A DNA stretch of 64,000 nt from Erythroxylum novogranatense (GCA_029891385.1 CM057225.1:72685387-72749386), one strand, 5' to 3'; counted from the first letter of the stretch, positions 10,277-23,430 are shown. The notes: generated by a model not told the origin, from the letters alone. Numbers and translations: made by a program.

Positions 10277-11151
10277 TTACATCGTCAGAGCTTGTTCTTA
10301 AAGACACCTAGTCGTAGTCTTTTTATATGGGATGCAGAAGCAGAAGAAGATGATACTTTCAGGATGATATATTGGTATGGCTCACCATACAGTCATAGCA
10401 TACAGCCCATTTGTAGGACGAACTTTCCTTGTTACGTCTTTTGATTTCATATTCTATGTCATTGTGGGACTTCAAACTGGGTGTGATGATGATGATGTTA
10501 TGCTTGAAACCCCAAACAAGATTAAACTCGGTAATAACTAATAATAACTCGGATATGCTGTTGAAGATGAACTCAAAACTGCTTAATTGTTGATGAAGTT
10601 TATCTTTCAATTAGTCGTATTAATCAAGTTTAGAAAGGGCACAACATATATTTGAATCACCTTTTCCCTCTACATTAATGGTATAAAAGTAGGTGAGTTC
10701 TTTGGTTTGAATAGTGACGAGAAAATTAAACAATAATGAGTGAAACAAACATCAAAGTGAAGAGCAAAAAATAAGAGAAGGACATGATTGATTATGAAAA
10801 ATCTGTAACTATTTCACAGCTTTCACTTCTTATATTTAGTGGAGAGTGTTATGAGTTCCGGAACATCAAAACGAAGACTATATTCAAGTCTCAAGATTTT
10901 TGTGGCCTAGCAGAAAATAATTATGCAGATTTTGATGGAGAAATCAGATGAGAGGAAGTTGAAAGAAGAACTCCAAAGCAATGTTCCACATTTAACAAGT
11001 AGTAGATGAGACTATTTTTCATGAATTTGAGCAGCTAAAACCTCAGAAGAATTTTGGATAAATGGGTTCCAATTCTTTGAAGGGAGTTACCCTGGAACTT
11101 CGAACAGTCCTAACTGATTTTTCATTATTGTTCATAAAAACTAACAGTATG
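10277..11151. other. Spacer, nothing recognised
   Basis: AT-rich sequence downstream of the hexosaminidase gene with only short random frames. Confidence 0.4.
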
Positions 11152-11586
11152 TGCTAGGTATTTTTGTACAAACATGATATTTATGAGATAAATCCAAGTT
11201 GACATTCATAACTTTAAGATCTTGAATAAACAATTGTTATAAATAATATGAGTGTAATATTATGTACTTGATACGGAAGATGTCATTATTGAAAAAAAAT
11301 CGAGAAACTTTACCATATTCTTGGTTAAAATTGATTTCTCTCTCTAGACTCTCTTGCAGCTACTGAAAATTTGATAAAAATAATCTATAATCCTAATTAG
11401 TGGAGAGATGACAAATTTATATATCTACAACTTTTAATTTGGTACATCTATCAAGTGACCAAAATAAATGCTTGAAATTTATTCCACTATTAAATAGAAA
11501 ATATGGATCACATAGAACTTTTAATTATATTAATATTATTATTAATATATATATAATATGGCTACTAATTAGGCCACACTCTAACA
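11152..11586 (-). mobile_element. Copia 3' LTR (minus strand; left boundary tentative)
   Basis: In element sense the purine tract GTCAAGTGGGAGAAT (11601-11587) abuts TGTTAGAGTGTGGCC at 11586, the standard copia PPT/LTR junction. The left limit is placed at TGCTAG (11152), whose complement CTAGCA would nearly mirror the TGTTAG start; this end is a guess. It lies downstream of the copia pol remnant at 12036-14420. Confidence 0.5.
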
Positions 11587-12035
11587 TTCTCCCACTTGAC
11601 CTAATATTTCAAACTTTAGTTTAATAGTGTAAACATTGAGAACACATAAATAAATCTTTTAATATTTTCCTAATTTACCTCGACAAAATAAACAACATAA
11701 TGCAGGTAGTCATACACTTCATCATCATATACTCCTTCCATATACCACAACACTAGTAATTTATTAAGTCAAGTAATATAAGTAATATATAAATATCATA
11801 AAGATCCACATTAATGTTGAACATAAAATTTTATTTCTTATTTAACAACAATTACATGAACACATTCATAATAAATAAGAAAATTGCCGATCAAAAACTT
11901 TGTTGAGTTCAAGACTATTAAAAAAATCGTAAGAAACAATCATCAAACTAACTAAGGCCCGTTCTTTAAACATGCTCCTTAAATATCTTTAGTGCAAGGC
12001 TTTACGTTAAGTGATTTGCAATTATAAGATCCGTC

Positions 12036-14420
12036 TTAATATGTTGAATACACAATCTTTGTTCTTGAACTTCCTTCTTTATGGTAAAATATTTCAACTT
12101 CATATGTTTTAGCACCTCTAGAGTACTTGTCATTCTTGGAGAAGCAAGAACTGTTATAATAAATTTTCAATGGCTTACTTTTAATGGATTTGATTTTTCT
12201 ACACATAAGCATATAGTCCTTTATTCCTTGAAAATATCTCAAGATTTTCTTTTCAGCTTTCCAATGCTCTATACCAAGATTGCTTTGATATCTGCTTAGC
12301 ATTTTAACCGCGAAGCTGATATCAGGTCCTATGTATGTCTACAAATACATCAAATGACCAATAACAGCAACATATGGAATATATTCCATTTGTCTAAATT
12401 CCATATCATTATTTGAATATCGTATGAGACTAAATTTATCCCTCTGTTGTATTGGGACAATTTGTATTGAACACTTATTCATATTAAATCTCTCAAGAAT
12501 TCTTTCCATATAGTCTTTTTGAGATAACCCTACTAGTTTTTGTGATCTATTTCGAAATATTAAAATTCTTGTCACATAAGATGTCTCTCCCATATCTTTC
12601 ATTTCAGAATTCTTAAATAGAATAATACAATTTGCCCAAATCATTAGCGATAAATAAAATATCAACAATATATAAAATTACAAATATGAACTTATTCCCA
12701 TTGATCTTTCAAGATATATAATGACCAACAATATTTTCTTAAAAAATTAAAAGATTTTATGGTATCATTAAACTTAATATACTATTATCGGGAAGCTTAT
12801 TTAAATCCATATAATGATTTCTTAAGTTTACATAAGATGAGACCCTTTCCTTTTATCGAAAAACATTTAGATTGATCCTTACAAACTTCCTCCTCGGCAT
12901 CACTATTCAAAAAGGCAGTTTTCATTTCTACTTGATGTAGCTCTAAATCAAATTGAGCCACTAATGCCATAATTATTCTCAACGAATGATTCTTTAAGAC
13001 AAGTGAAAAAGTCTCTTTATAATCAACATCATCCTTTTAAGTGTATCCTTTGGCCAAAAGTATAACTTTTTAAATATTTCCATTCAAGCCACATTTAATC
13101 TTAAAGATTTGCTTTGATCTGACTCACTTTGATCCTTCTAGCAAATTAATAAGGTATCATACACTATTTTATGTCATTGAATTTAACCCATCTTTTATAT
13201 AATCAATCCATTTATAAAACTTATCACTTTCTATGGCTTGTGATAATGAAACATGTTCATTATTAATGTCATACTCAAATTATAGATCTTATAAATAAAC
13301 CATATAGTCATCGTGAATAACTAATCTCCTTATTCTTACAAGTTTATTCAAAGCTATTACATATAGTTCATTTAAATTAATTGAATGTAAGTTAGTTTTT
13401 TATGAGGTGTTATTTTATCCAAATATTGTTTGTGATTATTTTGTTCTTCCAACACAAGGACAACATTTGGTATAAATGTGGATACTGGAACATTTATAGC
13501 TAATGAACATCAACCTTTATTTTACTAATGTCCACATAACGTTTTTTAGCAATCCCACTAACTTCACAATTTTCAATGAAATTGACATTACTATTTCAAC
13601 AATTCTTGGACTATGGTTTGGATAATAAAACCTATACTTTTTAGATTTATCCAGGTAACCAACAAAATAACCACTGACTTTTTGATAATCTAATTTCTTT
13701 TCTTATGGATTATAATTTTGTTATTTTGCTAGATAATCCCAAACATGCATATCCCTTATACTAGGTTTCCTTCCAGTCTATAACTTAAAAGAAGTTTTAG
13801 GTATTGCCTTAAAGGAAACCTATTTTGCAAATACACAACAATTTTACGTGCATGCATCCATAAGGTTTTAGGCAATGAAGAATTACTCATCATACTCCTA
13901 ACCATATCCATTAGTTTCATATTATGCCTTTCTGCCATGCCATATTGTTGAGTGGTGCCTAACAAAGTATACTATACACATATACCATATTTCTTAAGAA
14001 ACTTTGCAAATGGACATAGATATTGTCTTAATTCATCTTATTTTTCACCATATTCTCCACCTTTATCAGATCTTACAATTGTTTAAATCTAATTGCCTTC
14101 CAACCTTATTTACAAACACCTCAAGGGCATATACAACTTGAGATTTTCATTAAGAAAATAGACATATCCATACGTGAAAAATCATCCATAAAGTTGATAA
14201 AATACTTTTTCCATTAAAAGAAGGAGTTTTAAAAGGTCTACATATATTGGTATGTATAATTTTAAGAAGTTGAGTACTTCTTGTGGCTCCTTTCTTATTA
14301 TGTTTGTTTTACTTTCCTTAATGCAATCCATACATATATCATGATTGGTAAAATCTAATTTTGGAAGAATTTCATTCTTTACTACTCTTTCTAATCTTTA
14401 TTTAGATATATGACCCCACT
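12036..14420 (-). pseudogene. Decayed copia pol (integrase, RT, RNase H), 5' part missing
   Basis: Reading leftwards: about 14420-14000 is the integrase zinc-binding and core region (GHISK..., an SDKGGEYGEK-like second catalytic Asp). 13965-13756 has GTTQQYGMAERHN and MVRSMMSNSSLPKTLW (third catalytic residue, Glu). 12982-12797 is the RT start (FDLELHQVEMKTAFLN, KKSLYGFK). 12668-12339 is the RT palm after the DD motif (EMKDMGETSYV, LSQKDYMERILERF). 12302-12036 is the start of RNase H (LSRYQSNLGIEHWKA). Many stops and frameshifts separate the pieces. The lineage is copia; gag and the 5' LTR are not recognisable upstream. Confidence 0.8.
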
Positions 14421-17284
14421 GTTTATATCACAAATAAGTTTAAGTTGAATTATTATTCATTATGTTACGCTTAGTTCCAATGGTATAATAAACAAAAATA
14501 ATGATTTGAAAAACTAAATTCAAATTTTAATTTATATAAACCATCTATAAAAATCCACAACCAATAATGGAATTATGTTTAAATAAACTAATTTGAATAT
14601 CGTCATGGTATTTTTATATAACATTTTGATATCTTTTTATATAAGTTGTATGGTTCTTTTGTGCATAGTTGTGATATTTTGTATATAATGGACGTATTTT
14701 TTAAACATTCATGATATTTACACTTAATAAGTAGTGGTAATTATGTATGTGAATCAGTTACCCAAAACATACAATCTAGATACTATGGCTTCAGTACTTT
14801 TACTTTCATAGTTGTGTCTTTAAAATTCTTATTAATTTAACATATTTTTCGTGATTTTTTTGATTTGTTAGGAATGAAAATTTTAGTGGAAATATTACAT
14901 CGATGGAGATGGTGATAAGATTAATGAGTATCCTAAGTACCACACAGAACATTAATCTAAAATTGACAATCTTATAATAGACCATAACAAAATATAAATC
15001 TGCTCGTATATTTCATAATTCAATACCCTTGGCAAGAAACACAATTTTCGGAACCTCAACCTTTGGTCAATTTAAGGTTCTTAGAGACATAATTAACATT
15101 TATATGAAGTCAAACAAAAACCTTAAACATGCTTTTTGGTTGTAGCTTTTATTTTTGTTTCATGTTTTTAGTTTCTATTTTTAATTAAACATCTTTGGTT
15201 AAATTTGTAATAAAACTGCAAATAAAATTAAATACCAAATCAATTCTTATCATTATCAAGTTTTATTCTTAAATTCATTTATTTATCAATATCATTAAAA
15301 TAAAATATTATATATATATCTGCCAAAAAGTCTGATCTTAATTCAAAATGATCAATATATAGAATCAGAACAAGTGTCAGAACAAGTGATTGCTGAAATT
15401 CGGGCAGGAGCATATACTTTGAATTTTAAAAAGAGGGTGCGAAAACATATTTATTCCGACTCATTCATCATGTTACAATGACAACTCACTTTCAAATACT
15501 TGAAAAGGAACTTTTGATATAATTGACACCAACCATTTGCCAATAACTTGAAATAAATAGTTTAAATTTACATTAAAACTCATTCATACTACTATACAGC
15601 TAACTTAAGAATGAATTAATTATAATGAAATAGCTTCTAAAATAAAATCTTTCTTTACATGTTAACAATATTAGACATTGCCATTAATAATGAGCTCTGA
15701 AATATTTACAATGGAGAATCATAAATAATCCTTGATATTGTTACATTCTAAAATCGATTATATTGTCTTATCTACAGCTCTCTACTAAACATAATTTCTT
15801 CCTTGATGAAACAATTATAATATGACATCTACAATTTTAGAAAAGCTTTCAAAATAGCTTCCTTTATTATTATTAAAATACATGATGAGTCATGCGGCTC
15901 CGGCAACTTTATTATATTATGACAAAAATTTCATTTAGAAAGAATTGTTTTTCTCCATCTGTTCTTTCGCTCTATTTCCATATTCACTTCCTGAAGCAAT
16001 TTCTATTTAGGTCTCCAATAGCAATATGCACTAAGTCATACTGCATTTAAGAGATCTTTTATTCAATATGTTTTCTCAAACTTAAATATGCCATGCAATA
16101 AATCTTGTTTATGTTAGGTATTTAACACTCATTTGTGCATATATGAGCTATATAAACAATATTCAGATTTTAAATTGGTTCAATGTGTTCTATTCTATAT
16201 TTAATAAATAAAAAAGCTATGGCCTTATTGCATAAATTGCATGAGTTATGCTTATTTGAAGATTTGATCTAATATCAAAGTTAGATGATGCAAGATTGTA
16301 GGTAATTTTAGTTTTTTTCTCTTTCCAATTCGAAAATCACCACCAGTATCCCATATATGAATTTCCTACTTTCCATACTATAATAATTACTAAGAATTAG
16401 AATCTACTAAACAAAATAGTAAATAGTTCTCAACAAAAGGTGAATACCATATCATAAGTATAAAGAGAATGACTCCACTATAGTGATAGAAAGCTTGAGG
16501 ACTATCTACATTACTACATTTCTTTAAAGTAAACTATATAAAAATATAATGTAAAGCATAAAAAATACTCACCTCAAATGTTGGGATAATGTGCTTAACC
16601 TAACTTTCTTTTTTCAACCTTCAAATCTCCATAGAACACGAGGGAGAGCCTTGCGTATAATCTTTTTTTATTAATAAAATTTTAACAGCATAAGTTACAA
16701 CTGCAACTGTTTGCGGGTTGTACATATAATCGGGTGCTAGCGCTTTAGTGTACTTTCTAAATTGGTAACCACCAAATTGGTGTCAAATGAAAGTGTTATC
16801 GCCAATTAATTAACCATAAACCTAAAATCCTACAATATGTTACTTTGAGTTTCACGCTCATTGATTATTAAGTTTAGTTAAATGTTTTAATTATTTGTTG
16901 CCGAAGACATTGTGAGGGTGTACATATAACCAAAACAAATGTTAATGTCTATATTCTTTCGTGCTGAGAATGAAAATATGTATCTTTATAAGAAGAAATA
17001 TGCACCTTGAGTAAAATTGACTCATCATATTAAACATAATTTAATATTAATTATAAAATTAAATTAAGATTTAAAATTATTAATTTTAAATTTAAACTTA
17101 AAACTAAATTTAATTAAATCAAATTTAATTTATTAACATTAAGCTGAATAAATTCATCTTAATTTTATTCATCTCTAAATATATATACTTCGCCTATCTG
17201 ACAAATTAAGCACGTCGGGAAAGAATTAAAAATTGAGAAACGTGTATTGAATACCAACTTAAATTACATCCTTCTTCTAGCATT
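14421..17284. other. AT-rich region, nothing recognised
   Basis: About 2.9 kb with no convincing gene, LTR pair or RNA. It may include decayed gag or leader DNA of the flanking copia elements, but I cannot support that from motifs. Confidence 0.35.
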
Positions 17285-17296
17285 GAAAATATACCA
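17285..17296 (-). other. Degenerate primer binding site-like sequence
   Basis: In minus sense TGGTATATTTTC follows GCCCAATAAT, matching the usual copia order LTR end, short spacer, TGGTATCAGAG. Only the first half of the motif is conserved. Confidence 0.35.
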
Positions 17297-17298
17297 AT

Positions 17299-18835
17299 TA
17301 TTGGGCAAAAAATTATTCAAAACCAAGAATGATCAAATCACGAGTGCAACGAAAAATAAAATTTTATGATTGTTGGTCAAATAACGATAATTGAATAACT
17401 TGAATAATAAAAACAAATCGTAAAATAAAATATCGTAGTTAATTCGCTTTTCCTGTTAAAATCCTATGAACAGTTTTAGATGTGTTAACCACGAGCTATT
17501 CAGTTGTCCAACCTTTACGGTATCTACACAACAGCTTCTTAATTTTTGAGAAGAAGTAAGTAGGAGTGCTAGCTCACTGATGCTCACTTCTATTTATAGA
17601 AAAAACATTAGAGTTTTTAAATTTTTATTAAAATTAAATTACTTAATTATAATTAAAGTCAAACTCTAACTATAATTAATTTAATTTTGATAAAATAAAA
17701 TATCTCATATTTGATTCCTAGCGTTTCTTAAACCTTATACTTAAGTATAACTTAATTAAAATAGATTTTTCTTCACAAATTACTTTTAAGGTGTGACTTA
17801 TTAGGTTTTTAATATATTGGCATTGATTATAAATTATAATTCTAATTTATAATTAGAATCATATAAATTAAAACTCCTTTTAAATTTATCTTTAAATTTT
17901 CAATTAAATAATTTATAATCATATACCAAGATTGATGTTTTAGCAACATGTTATGACCACCCAAATATCAAGAATGTCAAAGTGGCTTGGCTTAATCTAT
18001 CTATGCATGGTTATGATATTTAATTTAATCCTTTCTTTCTCCAATATTCTAATCAAATAGAGTATGGATATATTGTCCACTCTATTCATCTGTTCATCCA
18101 ATCATGTTCGTTCTTGCTAACTAGTAATTGATATTTGAAAATGTCTTTTTAAATCTCAATTTACTCTAGACATAGAATTCCATAAATCACTACTAATGAA
18201 GAATAATAGAACATTCTCTCTAATTACTTTAGAGTGATGAATCCTTTATTGATTTACTCAACTATCTTCATATGGTTCATACTGCATTTAAGTACTACCG
18301 ATAGGAAAGTTTATAAGTAACATCAAAATATAGTAATTCTCATAGGAGATACCTTGGTAATCTCAAGTATAAGGATCAATAATACAATCATCATTATGAG
18401 AAAATCCACAGACACACAAGTAATATTTCATTTAAGATCTCATAATTGAGTCAGTTTAGTGACTTATTCTATAATAAACACCCACATATTAGTTTAAGTA
18501 TCTCTATACTTTAATTTATGAGATCAATTACTTTCTTCATAAGAAAGAAATATAATGTGTGCTAATTTTGCTATTTCAATAATACTCCATTTTGATGAAA
18601 CTACAACTAGGAACATTTAGGAACGATGCGTAAATGTAAATTGAATCTTATAAATTTGATCTTATCATAATTTCAATTACATAGTAATTAATCTGGAGAT
18701 TTTGCGTTTACTATTAAATCATCAAATGTAATTAACTTAATACACAAATAAAAAGGATGCCTTTTTATTAATTAATTAATAATGTCATACATCAAATTAC
18801 AACCAACCGATTGGCTACAAGGGCATAAATTAACA
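17299..18835 (-). mobile_element. 1.5-kb copia LTR (minus strand)
   Basis: In element sense it starts TGTTAATTTATGCCC at 18835, directly after a PPT-like GTGAAATTGGGATAT, and ends GCCCAATA at 17299, where the family's usual end is CCAACA, so the last bases look mutated. A TATA box (CTATAAATAG, palindromic, 17590-17599) separates a long U3 from a 290-base R/U5. It is the 3' LTR of the pol remnant at 18836-20030, yet a primer-site-like sequence lies beyond its outer end. Confidence 0.6.
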
Positions 18836-20030
18836 ATATCCCAATTTCACTAAAGTTAATTACTTATGTATCTAATACCATATCCATCTATATGTCGATC
18901 ATGTTTCTTCTAAGACAATGGCTTAGTGAGAGGATCTGCAAGAGTCTCTCTAGCTGGAACTTGCTCCAATTTTATGTCTTTTCATTCCACTATTTCTCTA
19001 ATCAAGTAAAACTTCTTGGGTACATGTTAGGACCATTGATGAGACCTCGGTTCTTTTGCCTATGCAATATCACTGTTGTTGTCATAGTATAATACTATAG
19101 GCTCAACAATGCTAAGAACCACTACAAGTTCAGTAGTGAACTTCTTGATCCTTTTCACTTCCTTTGTCACCTTTGACACTAAAATGTACTCTACCTTAGT
19201 TGTTGAATATGCAATGGTTGATTGTTTGGAACTTTTCCAACTTACTACACTACCATTTATAATGGGAAATGAGTATTTAAATATCCTTGAACTCTCAATT
19301 CAACTCCTCCATAGACTAAGAAAACAAATTTAGTTCTTCTTAAGTACTTTAATATGTTTTTCACAGTTGTCTAGTAGCACTCACCTGGATTGGCTTGAAA
19401 CCTACTCGTTATGCTCAAAGCACAAGAGACATTTGGTCTAATACATAGCATCACATATATGATCAATCCAATTACAAAAGCATATGGAATACAATCCATT
19501 TTATCTCTCTCCTCTTGAATCTTTGGACATATACTATGTGAGAGAGAAATCTCATATGATACACATACACATACTATGTAAGAATCCCCTCTTTGAATTC
19601 TGTAAGAATCCCCTCTTTAAATTCTCCATGATAAATCTCTTTATCACTTTGTCTATGTATGTGTATTGGAAAAACCCAAGAAATCTCTTTAATATATCTT
19701 TATAGATCTTTATTCCCAGAATATAGGTTGCTTCACCCATATCCTTCATGGAAAAGTTCTGGAATAACAAAATCTTTGTAGACTGAAGCATAGGTATGTC
19801 ATTTCCAATCATTAATATATCATTCACATATAGCACCAGGAAAATGACTACACTCCCACTAACCTTCTTATAAACATATAGTTCATCTATATTTTTTATA
19901 AAATCAAACTCTTTGATTGTCTCATCAAAACAGATGTTCCAATTTTGTGACACTTACTTATGTCCATAAATGGACTTTTGCAACTTGAATACTTGATTAG
20001 GAAATCTATTTGATTCAAAACATTGTGGGG
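18836..20030 (-). pseudogene. Decayed copia RT/RNase H
   Basis: Reading leftwards: FPNQVFKLQKSIYG (about 20000), NWNICFDETIKEFDFIKN, the RT active-site segment YVNDILMIGNDIP (19830-19800; YVDD changed to YVND), FSMKDMGEATYILGIKIYKD, then after frameshifts the RNase H tail. Its end, ADPLTKPLS followed by a stop and KKHDRHIDGYGIRY (about 18930-18860), matches the copia C-terminus. A 25-bp tandem duplication (AAGAATCCCCTCTTT twice, 19579-19618) lies within RT. The element is cut off at about 20030 by the junction with the SIRE LTR. Confidence 0.8.
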
Positions 20031-20107
20031 ATTTTAACTCCATCTTATTTAGGTTAGAAGCTAAGGGTAATTGCAATCTATAAAACATTGTGGGGATTTT
20101 AACTCCA
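20017..20107. repeat. 26-bp direct repeat at the copia/SIRE junction
   Basis: AAAACATTGTGGGGATTTTA plus ACTCCA occurs at 20017-20042 and again at 20082-20107, an offset of 65 bp. The second copy runs straight into the truncated SIRE LTR (homology with the other LTR begins at CCAAAC, about 20105). Confidence 0.85.
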
Positions 20108-20867
20108 AACTGTGGGTTACTTCCAGTCCTCAGAGTTCTTTCTGAGATTTTACTATCTCTTCAACTTTTACAAGTATTCTTTACGAGCCTCTTCAGGTCT
20201 CTACAATCAGCATTCTTTCACACTTAGCCTCTGCAGGCTATCTGTACTACTTCCTCATAGAAAAGTGTTTGAAACTTGTTACAGTAAAAATAGCTCTTGG
20301 CTAATTTGCACAGTATGCTTTTTACGATCGCATAGATGTAATTCAGCCAATTTTTCAACTAACTTTGCAATCTTCGACTTCGACTTGTATTTATAGCCTT
20401 CGTCTCCAACTGCTTCTTGATTCTTGTTTCTGGATTCTTGCTTCTTGAATATTGTTTCTTGAATCTTTAAAATAAACGGTTAATCAGTTGAGTTCTGTAA
20501 CTAACTCGAACTGACTCTTGCATCAACTTTTCAATTCTTCTTCTGCGTCTGTTTTTTTTTAATTCACGTCTTCGTCTGTTTTTTATTTTGTGTATGCGTC
20601 TGCGTCTGTATTTCTCTTTTGCGTCTGCGTCTGTTTTCCTCTTTTGCGTCTACATTTGTATTTCTCTTTTGCGTCTGCATCTGTTTTCCTCTTTTACGTC
20701 TGCGTCTGTTTTTCTTAGCGTGTGTGTCTGTCTTTCTCTTTTCGTCTGCGTCTGCGTCTATATTTCTCTTTTGCTTCGTCTGTATTGCTTCGTCTGTATT
20801 GCTTCTTTTATTTTTCTCTTTGTTATACATCAAAATTATATCTAAGTAAAGTCATTTTGACTTAACA
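20104..20867 (-). mobile_element. SIRE 3' LTR, truncated
   Basis: It matches 28566-29311 base for base over long stretches (for example CAGTCCTCAGAGTTCTTT...), ending with TTGACTTAACA on the plus strand. The R/U5 part corresponding to 28298-28565 is absent. It contains a low-complexity tract of GCGTCTG words (20536-20800). Confidence 0.88.
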
Positions 20868-20882
20868 ATCTTCCCCTTTTTG
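20868..20882 (-). other. Polypurine tract of the SIRE element
   Basis: In element sense CAAAAAGGGGAAGAT abuts the LTR start TGTTAAGTCA, the site where plus-strand DNA synthesis would start. Confidence 0.75.
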
Positions 20883-21065
20883 ATGATAACAAATTATATA
20901 CCAAAAAAAGAAAACAAAATACAATGTATAAGAAGAAAAAAAAACTTATCTTCAAAAGTCTTCTTTTTCTTCTTCCTTTCATTTCTTCGTCTCCTTCAAT
21001 CACACCCTTTTCAGATTCTTTTATGCTCATTCTCTTCTCCCCCTATTTGTTATAATAAAAAATGA

Positions 21066-23430
21066 TTAATGACGACGACTCTTCAACAGTTCTGTCATCA
21101 TCTTCTTCAAATCATTCATTGTCTCCTTTATCTCGTTGACTTCTCCGCGTGATTTGCTGATTTCAGCTTGTGAGTCCAACTGTGAGGAGGATTGATCGAT
21201 ATCTACTGAGGGAGCAGTGAACGCAGTTGTTGTAGCATAAGTGTACGAGGAAGGAATGTAATCTTCTCGAATCGCAAATGTGGGTGGATGAATGAATACA
21301 TATGACTCTGGGATGTCCAAGTCATAAGGAGCAGGTAGCATAAGTAACTGTCTTCCTTGCAGGGGTATAGCTTCAGCTTCAATAGACAGTGTATTAGATA
21401 AAGGTCTAATACACAAAACTGTCTGAATAAGGAATTCAATATACGTCCCTATTATTAATCTTCCCCCTACTGGACAGTCTTCATACTTATCCGTGAAACT
21501 GCAACTAGCTCCGTCTTTATTCTCCTTAGAAGCGCATGCTGCATCAATTCGACGCACTTCTTCTTCAATTTGATCTGCGGACAAATCATCACTGATTCCT
21601 TATGGATATAGCTTCTTTTTTTCTTTATTCATATCCAAAGGATATCTTGGCTGAATGTCTGGTTCAACCTTTATTATCGATTGTTCTGTGACTGGATAAA
21701 TAGTGTATGGACGAGAAGACATTTTCATAGGGTATGGCTTTGTAGCAGCATACCTTAAGGCATCATAGAAGTTCATTTCGTCTTCATTCAATATATGCCA
21801 TGTCTCACTATTTATCAGAATAGGTTGTAAGATAGCCTTTATTTGCCTTCTTGGTTGACTGTAGATGGCAATTGCAGTACTCCTCCTTGTCACCACTTCA
21901 ACCAGTCTGACTTCAAACTTATCATTTCTTAAAAATTCGGAATAGTTGTGAACGACCAGACTAGGTTCATCGATTTCTCAATGGTACCGTGACCGAGCTC
22001 AAATCTGCTGTGACCTCTTGTTGATTATCGACAGGAGTAGGCTGAACTAGGCTGGGCTCCACTGGTTCCTCCGGTTGTTCAACAATGGGAGTATTCTTCT
22101 CTTGATTAACTTCCACAGGATTAGACAAACTCCTCCTTCGACTAACTACTTTAGTCTTTATTCTCAGAGTTTTCTTAACTTGAGACTTATGTATCTCAGA
22201 CTCCAATTTTCTCTTCTTCTCAGTCTCCTTGCTCTGTTTGGTTGATTCTTCCTCCAAAATTGAGACAAGAGATCTTGTCACCTTTCGTGTGATGGATCCA
22301 GAGGCTTCTACTTGTTCATTCCCTCTGGCTCTTCTCTTTTCTTGTTGCCTTAAAGTTCGAATCCTAGGTGATCTCCTTGCTTTCTTAGTAATTTCACCCA
22401 AAAGATTCTCTCATTTCCTTTTTGACGCACCATCGTCTGTCCTCCGAGCTAGATTATACTGTTCTCTAGGACATGCCTGTTTTATCAGAGGCCTTCCATA
22501 TAATCTTCTCCTTTCTTCTATTGACATACTCACTCTTCTATGGGATCTAGAACTTGTTGTTGGAGATTTCTTTAATAATCGCTCCCCCTTAGTTCTAGTT
22601 CTCCTTGAAGAGTCTGCTTCTTCTTTAATCACTGTCCTCAGACCCATTCGTCGTATAGTGATTGAGTCAATAGTACTCTTCACAGGTACAATCCTTCTAT
22701 TTCCTTTATGTAGAAGGACTCCGGATTCCTTAAAAATCCTTGTAAGAAGCATGCCGTAAGGATAGTCGTTTGTATCCTTCATCCCTTAATCATATAATGG
22801 AAGATTAAGAAGGGTAAGTCAATAGGATTGCGATTCAAGAGGTAGAACAAACATTGTTCATCCAGGTGGTCACCAAATGCCTTGAACTCCTTTCTGGGTA
22901 AGATGCAATTAAAAAATCGCATGAAGAACCCTAGCTTTGGGACCGCATCAAGTCTTCCTCTCTGAAGGGTCATTCACTCCATACAACTGTTTGCTAACAT
23001 CTTCTTCCTTCATGTTGACCATTGTCATCCAATTAGCCTTGGTTGACAGAGTCTCACCAACTGATGGGCAATCGGTCACCATCCTTATCAGCTCCTTTGT
23101 CACGACAACAGATATACCATCTACTGAGGATACAATAGTGTTGTCTACAAGTTGAGCATTCTTCCAAAAGTCAAATACCTCATTGGTGTACACTGGTTCT
23201 CGTACCTGGAAGAAATTCCTCCAACCAGCTCTTTCAATCTCAGGTTCTACGTCCATACCATCCTTCCTTAGTGACTCGAAATCCACATGCCTTCCGAATA
23301 TCATAGCTGCCTCCATTGTTTTAGAACGAAAACTAACTCTGGTAAGCTTTTCTTCTAGGGTAGGATGATTGAGAGAATTTGGAAAGCAAGACGAACCGTC
23401 TATAGATGAGAATAACCGCAATGATCTCAA
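21066..23430 (-). pseudogene. Additional (env-position) ORF of the SIRE element, broken by frameshifts
   Basis: Open blocks follow one another in pol sense: 23430-22948, 22973-22779, 22782-22411, 22401-21967, 21896-21600 and 21584-21066. They alternate between two frames, so I read one decayed ORF of nearly 790 codons that starts after the RNase H stop. The first block contains IFGRHVDFESL, AGWRNFFQVREPVY and NEVFDFWKNA, resembling the 'putative plant transposon protein' domain found in many plant retroelement proteins. The middle is basic and proline-rich (KKARRSPRIRTLRQQEKRRA). The end (ISKSRGEVNEIKETMNDLKK) looks like a coiled coil. No signal peptide or membrane segment is visible, so an envelope role is not supported. 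Function unknown. Confidence 0.7.

Noticed and set aside
20564..20849. Three overlapping low-complexity frames in the SIRE 3' LTR
   Set aside because: They are translations of the GCGTCTG/TTTCTCTTTT tract in an LTR, in both directions.
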